Part shown: positions 59,804 through 61,041 of the stretch, in pieces
Layout: each line of letters begins with the position of its first letter
Position numbering within the stretch: position 1 is the stretch's first letter
Source of the DNA: Rhizobium sp. Root1203
GTDB taxonomy: Bacteria > Pseudomonadota > Alphaproteobacteria > Rhizobiales > Rhizobiaceae
Direction of reading: 5' to 3'
Assembly: GCF_001424945.1 (NCBI RefSeq)
Contig: NZ_LMCW01000022.1
Location: 1-61,041, forward strand
DNA: 61,041 nt
Program-made: the position numbers and the translations under genes
Notes under the pieces: generated by a model
Databases searched by the model: none
What the model was told of the DNA's origin: nothing
Seen by the model: the letters and a program-made list of their open reading frames with translations, nothing else

Positions 59804-59902
59804 TGTTAGTTCCAGCAAAAGTGCGCAGTTTGCGTCCGGAATTTCGTGAAATCAAAAAGATAGAGCGTTTTCGCGACCAGATGAAAAGCGGAAATTCTCT
59901 AG
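59804..59902 (+). repeat. RIME-like rhizobial intergenic repeat
   Basis: An element of about 100 bases contains TTCCAGCAAAAGTGCGCAG, TTTGCGTCCGGAATTTCG, GATAGAGCGTTTTCGCG and GAAAAGCGGAAATTCTCTAG in order, ending in CTAG (59899-59902). This is the arrangement I remember for the RIME1 repeats scattered in Rhizobiaceae genomes. Two blocks are shared with the fragment at 45917-45970. Exact ends are uncertain. Confidence 0.7.
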
Positions 59903-59937
59903 CTGGAATATGATCGGAATGGGGCTGCTGCGTCATT

Positions 59938-60351
59938 TCAGTTGGGGGAGATCTTGGACACCTCTTCCCCGGCAAAAACGATGACGTATCCCCCGACCAA
60001 GGCGGCGTCGTTCGCCCACCGGCGGAACTGTGACAGATAGGGTTCCTGCCGCCAGGTGTCGGGATACGCTGGGTCGACCAGAACGGTGATCTGCGGTCCC
60101 TGCGCGTAGATCATCATATGCGAGCGCGATGGATGCCATTCCTCGCTCAGTTCCTCGCTGATCATCCAGAGACAGAGAAAATCCCTGCAGAGCTGCGGCC
60201 GGTCGTGATAGATCGCGCAGCCGCGCCCACGGATACAGTTGTTGCACGGCACGTTCGCCGGCTTCGAAAATGCGTCGATTTCCGGAAGCCGGCAGCACAG
60301 CGTGCAGCTTCCGCAAGATCGGCCGGCAACAATGGCGTAGCGTGGGTCCAT
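59938..60351 (-). CDS. YkgJ-family cysteine-cluster protein
   Basis: A 137-residue protein with a cysteine pattern typical of the YkgJ/UPF0153 family: Cys13, Cys16, Cys19, Cys20 (CGSCTLCC), then Cys36, Cys39, Cys45, Cys55 and Cys60. These are thought to bind zinc or an iron-sulfur cluster; the function is unknown. RSCGSCTLCCRLP and CAIYHDRPQLCRDF are the best-conserved parts. It stands alone on the minus strand, and a RIME-like repeat lies downstream of it. Confidence 0.87.
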   Translation of the reverse strand: MDPRYAIVAGRSCGSCTLCCRLPEIDAFSKPANVPCNNCIRGRGCAIYHDRPQLCRDFLCLWMISEELSEEWHPSRSHMMIYAQGPQITVLVDPAYPDTWRQEPYLSQFRRWANDAALVGGYVIVFAGEEVSKISPN

Positions 60352-60478
60352 GGGACTGATCGTATCACGTGTATCTCTGGCGATGCGAGAGGGCGATACC
60401 CTTCGGCAGCATCAGCAATGGGAGCGAAAATTCCGTCGATGCTGCGCCGCAGTTACCTGCGTGCAGCCTCTGGCAGGT

Positions 60479-60781
60479 TCATGGCACGTCGTCATGCGCG
60501 ACGATCCCGCCTTCGCCTTCGAGGATCGCAATCCGCCGCGTCTCGGACCGGTTGAACTTCAACCGCACTCCGATCCCGCCGGTCTCTCCGTCCGGCAGGA
60601 AGACAGCACCGGCATGTTCGAGCGCGGACCGGAGCGTATCGACGCTTGCCTCATCCGGATTGTCGAGTTTGCGTTCGAACATCTCGATAATCTCCGTGCG
60701 GATGCCCGAGGACGCCGCAAGACGATCCCTGCTATACTCGACGAGCGCCCGCGCGGCACGGCACTGAGAGCCTGTCATCAT
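60479..60781 (-). CDS. small XRE-like helix-turn-helix protein
   Basis: A 100-residue protein. MTGSQCRAARALVEYSRDRL followed by ASSGIRTEIIEMFER is an atypical XRE-type helix-turn-helix of a kind common in rhizobia, and the C-terminal AGAVFLPDGETGGIGVRL is also typical of that group. Targets are unknown. The ATG at 60781 follows GGAGG by six bases; a second ATG is at 60778. It lies alone, near the insertion element at the window end. Confidence 0.8.
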   Translation of the reverse strand: MMTGSQCRAARALVEYSRDRLAASSGIRTEIIEMFERKLDNPDEASVDTLRSALEHAGAVFLPDGETGGIGVRLKFNRSETRRIAILEGEGGIVAHDDVP

Positions 60782-61014
60782 GATCAACCTCCGTTTCCAG
60801 GCAGGATGGTTCAATGAGTTGGAACGGTCAATCCGTTCTCGCCAGCGGGAACACAGCCCCGCGCTCGCGTCATCGCGCCGACTCTGCCGGGCGACAGGTC
60901 TGCACTGTGTTCAAGGATTGGCGAGAAATCTTGAGAATGCCCGACCTGAGAGATAGGTGACGTTTTGTACCGGAGACATGGGTAACACTTTTTCGCTTTC
61001 GGCGGGAGGTGTTG

Positions 61015-61041
61015 ATGCCGTGGAGAGAGACTTCGGTTATG
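61015..61041 (+). CDS. IS481-type transposase, N-terminal fragment cut by window end
   Basis: The last nine codons read MPWRETSVM, the beginning I associate with IS481-family transposases (DDE integrase-like, usually about 300 or more residues). A GGGAGG ribosome site lies just before the ATG. The window ends inside the gene, so intactness cannot be judged. The stretch from about 60900, with GACATGGGTAACAC, is probably the left end of the element, but I cannot fix the terminal inverted repeat. Confidence 0.55.

Noticed and set aside
1..61041. CRISPR array, toxin-antitoxin pair or prophage
   Set aside because: No regularly spaced repeats, cas genes or phage structural genes are visible. The small HTH-DUF2975 pair is not a toxin-antitoxin system by sequence.

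Overview
The window looks like chromosomal DNA of a Rhizobiaceae bacterium, most likely of the Sinorhizobium/Ensifer group. It is GC-rich, and it carries the fructose transport locus frcR-frcBCAK followed by pyrC, pyrE, a fructokinase, pgi and fadD. That arrangement matches, from memory, the Sinorhizobium meliloti chromosome. It also holds RIME-like rhizobial repeats and an sRNA locus with three anti-Shine-Dalgarno loops of the alpha-r14/cuckoo type. The genus is an inference; no database was searched.

Layout. 1-4 kb: a secreted FAS1 protein, then on the minus strand rpmH-rnpA-yidC and engB (ribosome and membrane biogenesis). 4.3-8.3 kb: a chemoreceptor, an orphan histidine kinase and tRNA-Arg(ACG). 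8.5-10.3 kb: a small lipoprotein, a tandem pair of small secreted GY-rich proteins and the triple anti-SD sRNA. 10.3-12.8 kb: a FAD amine oxidoreductase and a proline-racemase-family enzyme, a probable hydroxyproline or D-amino-acid module. 12.8-19.5 kb: a RbsD/FucU mutarotase, the ROK regulator FrcR, the fructose ABC transporter FrcBCA, the kinase-like FrcK, then pyrC. 19.6-25.1 kb: a diguanylate cyclase, a VOC protein, a TetR-controlled NmrA/DUF1772 pair and a MgtC/DUF4010 membrane protein. 25.3-32.9 kb: pyrE, fructokinase, a small HTH/DUF2975 pair, a lipoprotein, an alpha/beta hydrolase, an ArsR-SRPBCC pair, a GFA protein and an OtrA/TetM-like ribosome-protection GTPase preceded by an overlapping short ORF. 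33-40 kb: pgi, fadD, a PRC-barrel protein, a GH2 beta-mannosidase and gloA. 40-46 kb: a quaternary-amine (betaine/choline) ABC transporter, a MgtC protein and CutC. 46-55.2 kb: a minus-strand sugar operon (UxaA-family dehydratase, aldose dehydrogenase, FucU mutarotase, RbsB/RbsA/RbsC transporter, zinc alcohol dehydrogenase) with a divergent GntR-like regulator that has two predicted winged helices; the probable substrate is L-fucose or a sugar of the same stereochemistry. 55.2-61 kb: an RND efflux pump, a YkgJ-type cysteine-cluster protein, a small HTH protein and the beginning of an IS481-type transposase cut by the window end.

How the genes work together. FrcBCA imports fructose; the fructokinase at 26 kb and Pgi at 33 kb would carry it to glucose-6-phosphate, so hexose entry is spread over 20 kb and interleaved with pyrimidine synthesis genes. 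The operon at 46-54 kb has its own importer, mutarotase, sugar dehydrogenase and dehydratase. All three ABC operons have a strong stem-loop directly after the binding-protein gene, which would keep the binding protein in excess. Several intergenic regions carry clean palindromes next to an appropriate regulator or promoter. The most unusual items are the sRNA with three CCTCCTCCC loops, the short ORF overlapping the ribosome-protection gene, the CTAG-bounded RIME fragment that supplies the stop codons of two convergent genes, and the two-winged-helix GntR protein.
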